A DNA stretch of 64,000 nt, taken from NCBI RefSeq assembly GCF_019977395.1, contig NZ_AP024660.1, positions 2,728,001 through 2,792,000 of the forward strand, given 5' to 3'. The position numbers and the translations under genes were made by a program. This DNA comes from Arthrobacter sp. NicSoilC5. Lineage in GTDB: Bacteria; Actinomycetota; Actinomycetes; Actinomycetales; Micrococcaceae. The notes under the pieces were generated by a model, which was given only the letters and a program-made list of their open reading frames with translations, had not been told where the DNA came from and did not search any database. Below, in pieces: positions 62,932 through 64,000 of the stretch; within the stretch, counting starts at the first letter, position 1; each line of letters starts with the position of its first letter.

Positions 62932-64000
62932 CTACTCCGCTTCCACCGCTGCGGCGACGGCGGCGGTAACCGCCGGGGCCACGCGCGGGTCCAGTGGGCT
63001 GGGGACGATGTAGTCCGCCGACAGGTCCTCGGCGGCAAGCTCGGCAATGGCACGGGCCGCGGCCAGCTTCATGGCCGGCGTGATGCGGCGGGCCCCTGCG
63101 TCGAGCGCACCGCGGAAGATGCCCGGGAACGCCAGGACGTTGTTGATCTGGTTGGGGAAGTCGCTGCGGCCCGTGGCCACGACGGCGGCGTACTTCACGG
63201 CAACCTCGGGCAGGACTTCGGGGTCCGGGTTGGAGAGGGCGAAGACGATGGCGTCCTGGTTCATGGTGGCCAGGTGTGCCTCGTCCAGCTTGGAGGAGGA
63301 GACGCCGATGAACACGTCGGCTCCAGCGAGGGCTTCGGCGGGGCCGCCGGTGATGCCGCGGGGGTTGCTGCGGCCGGCGATGTCCGCCTTCTTGCTTCCG
63401 GGGCTGGCGGCCAGGTCCTCCCGGCCGCTGTTGATGACGCCCCGGGAGTCCAGCAGGACCACGTCGGTGATACCGGCTGCGAGGAGGATTTCGGCGACGG
63501 CGATTCCTGCCGCGCCGGCGCCGGACACCACAACCTTCAGCCCTTCCAGGCCGCGGCCTGTCACCTTTGCTGCGTTGGTGAGCGCGGCAAGGGCAACGAC
63601 GGCGGTGCCGTGCTGGTCATCATGCATGACCGGGCAGTCCAGGGCTTCGATCAGCTTTTCCTCAAGCTCGAAGCAGCGCGGAGCCGAGATGTCTTCAAGG
63701 TTGACGGCGCCGAAGCTGGGGCGCAGGCGGACCAGCGTTTCCACGATCTCGTCCACGTCGGTGGTGTTGAGGACCAGCGGGATGGAGTCAAGGTCGCCAA
63801 AGGTCTTGAACAGGGCGGACTTGCCTTCCATGACGGGCAGTGAGGCGCTGGCACCGATGTTGCCCAGGCCCAGGACGGCCGTGCCGTCGCTGACAACGAC
63901 CACCAGGCGCTCGGCCCAGGTCAGCGTGCGGGCGAGTTCGGGCTTGGCGTGGATGGCGCGGCTGACCTCGGCGACACCCGGGGTGTAGGCGATGGACAGG
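62932..64000 (-). CDS. NAD(P)-dependent malic enzyme (5' end outside window)
   Basis: The gene runs off the right edge; 356 codons plus stop are visible. The first residues are LSIAYTPGVAEVSRAIHAKP, the malic enzyme N-terminal domain. SDGTAVLGLGNIG and HDDQHGTAVVALAALTNAAK hold the metal-binding acidic residues. SGAGAAGIAVAEILLAAG is the nucleotide-binding loop. The enzyme decarboxylates malate to pyruvate. The ATG at 63903-type internal starts should be ignored, as homology continues upstream. It is the short bacterial form without a phosphotransacetylase domain. Confidence 0.94.
   Translation of the reverse strand, partial: LSIAYTPGVAEVSRAIHAKPELARTLTWAERLVVVVSDGTAVLGLGNIGASASLPVMEGKSALFKTFGDLDSIPLVLNTTDVDEIVETLVRLRPSFGAVNLEDISAPRCFELEEKLIEALDCPVMHDDQHGTAVVALAALTNAAKVTGRGLEGLKVVVSGAGAAGIAVAEILLAAGITDVVLLDSRGVINSGREDLAASPGSKKADIAGRSNPRGITGGPAEALAGADVFIGVSSSKLDEAHLATMNQDAIVFALSNPDPEVLPEVAVKYAAVVATGRSDFPNQINNVLAFPGIFRGALDAGARRITPAMKLAAARAIAELAAEDLSADYIVPSPLDPRVAPAVTAAVAAAVEAE

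Overview
The window looks like a chromosomal segment of a high-GC actinobacterium, most likely a member of the Micrococcaceae close to Arthrobacter or Pseudarthrobacter. The reasons are the rRNA sequences, tRNA-free 16S-23S spacers, an actinobacterial boxA leader, the iron box, a DUF222/13E12 HNH protein, and many genes whose start codon lies 6-8 bases after a TAnnnT -10 hexamer. I saw no insertion sequence, prophage, integrase, tRNA gene or CRISPR array.

Region 1 (1-13.3 kb) holds two tandem rRNA operons on the minus strand. The left operon enters the window with a spacer end and a complete 16S gene. The right operon is complete (16S 10392-11917, 23S about 6767-9888, 5S 6488-6605). Between them lie a LacI-family regulator and a LacZ-type beta-galactosidase with a perfect 14-bp palindrome in the gap. 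Each operon has two matching tandem promoters. Upstream of the right operon is rpmB-rpmG-rpsN, the cysteine-poor (zinc-independent) set of ribosomal proteins.

Region 2 (13.6-25.9 kb) is redox and iron. A three-gene run encodes a ferric-reductase-like membrane flavoprotein, an exported FMN-binding protein and an ApbE flavin transferase. Two paralogous SGNH hydrolases flank a MarR regulator and a YciI-like protein. A five-gene siderophore uptake operon (binding lipoprotein, two FecCD permeases, ATPase, siderophore-interacting reductase) follows, with a DtxR/IdeR-type box in front.

Region 3 (26.0-31.9 kb) is an SMC-like operon, jetA-jetB-jetC, matching the first three genes of a Wadjet (MksFEB-type) plasmid defence system. 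The expected fourth gene, the nuclease jetD, is not next to it. This is the strongest candidate for an unusual system in the window.

Region 4 (32-45.3 kb) is mixed metabolism and membrane genes: an acyl-CoA dehydrogenase, membrane proteins, an aldo/keto reductase with an NmrA-like reductase, a molybdopterin oxidoreductase, an S4 RNA-binding protein, a DUF222 HNH protein, a CtaG-like protein, a UDG-like protein, a PAP2 phosphatase and a DedA protein.

Region 5 (45.3-55.1 kb) has an asparagine catabolic cassette (GntR regulator, asparaginase, aspartase, permease), gamma-glutamyltransferase, L-lactate dehydrogenase, a GNAT-AAA+ ATPase fusion and a flavodoxin.

Region 6 (55.1-64 kb) holds an HD alarmone-hydrolase-like protein, GluQRS, an Lrp regulator, a WXG100-headed large protein translationally coupled to a lipoprotein (candidate type VII substrate and partner), an Lrp/LysE divergent pair, a helical-repeat protein, an NTF2-like protein, a DUF456 protein and a malic enzyme cut by the right edge.
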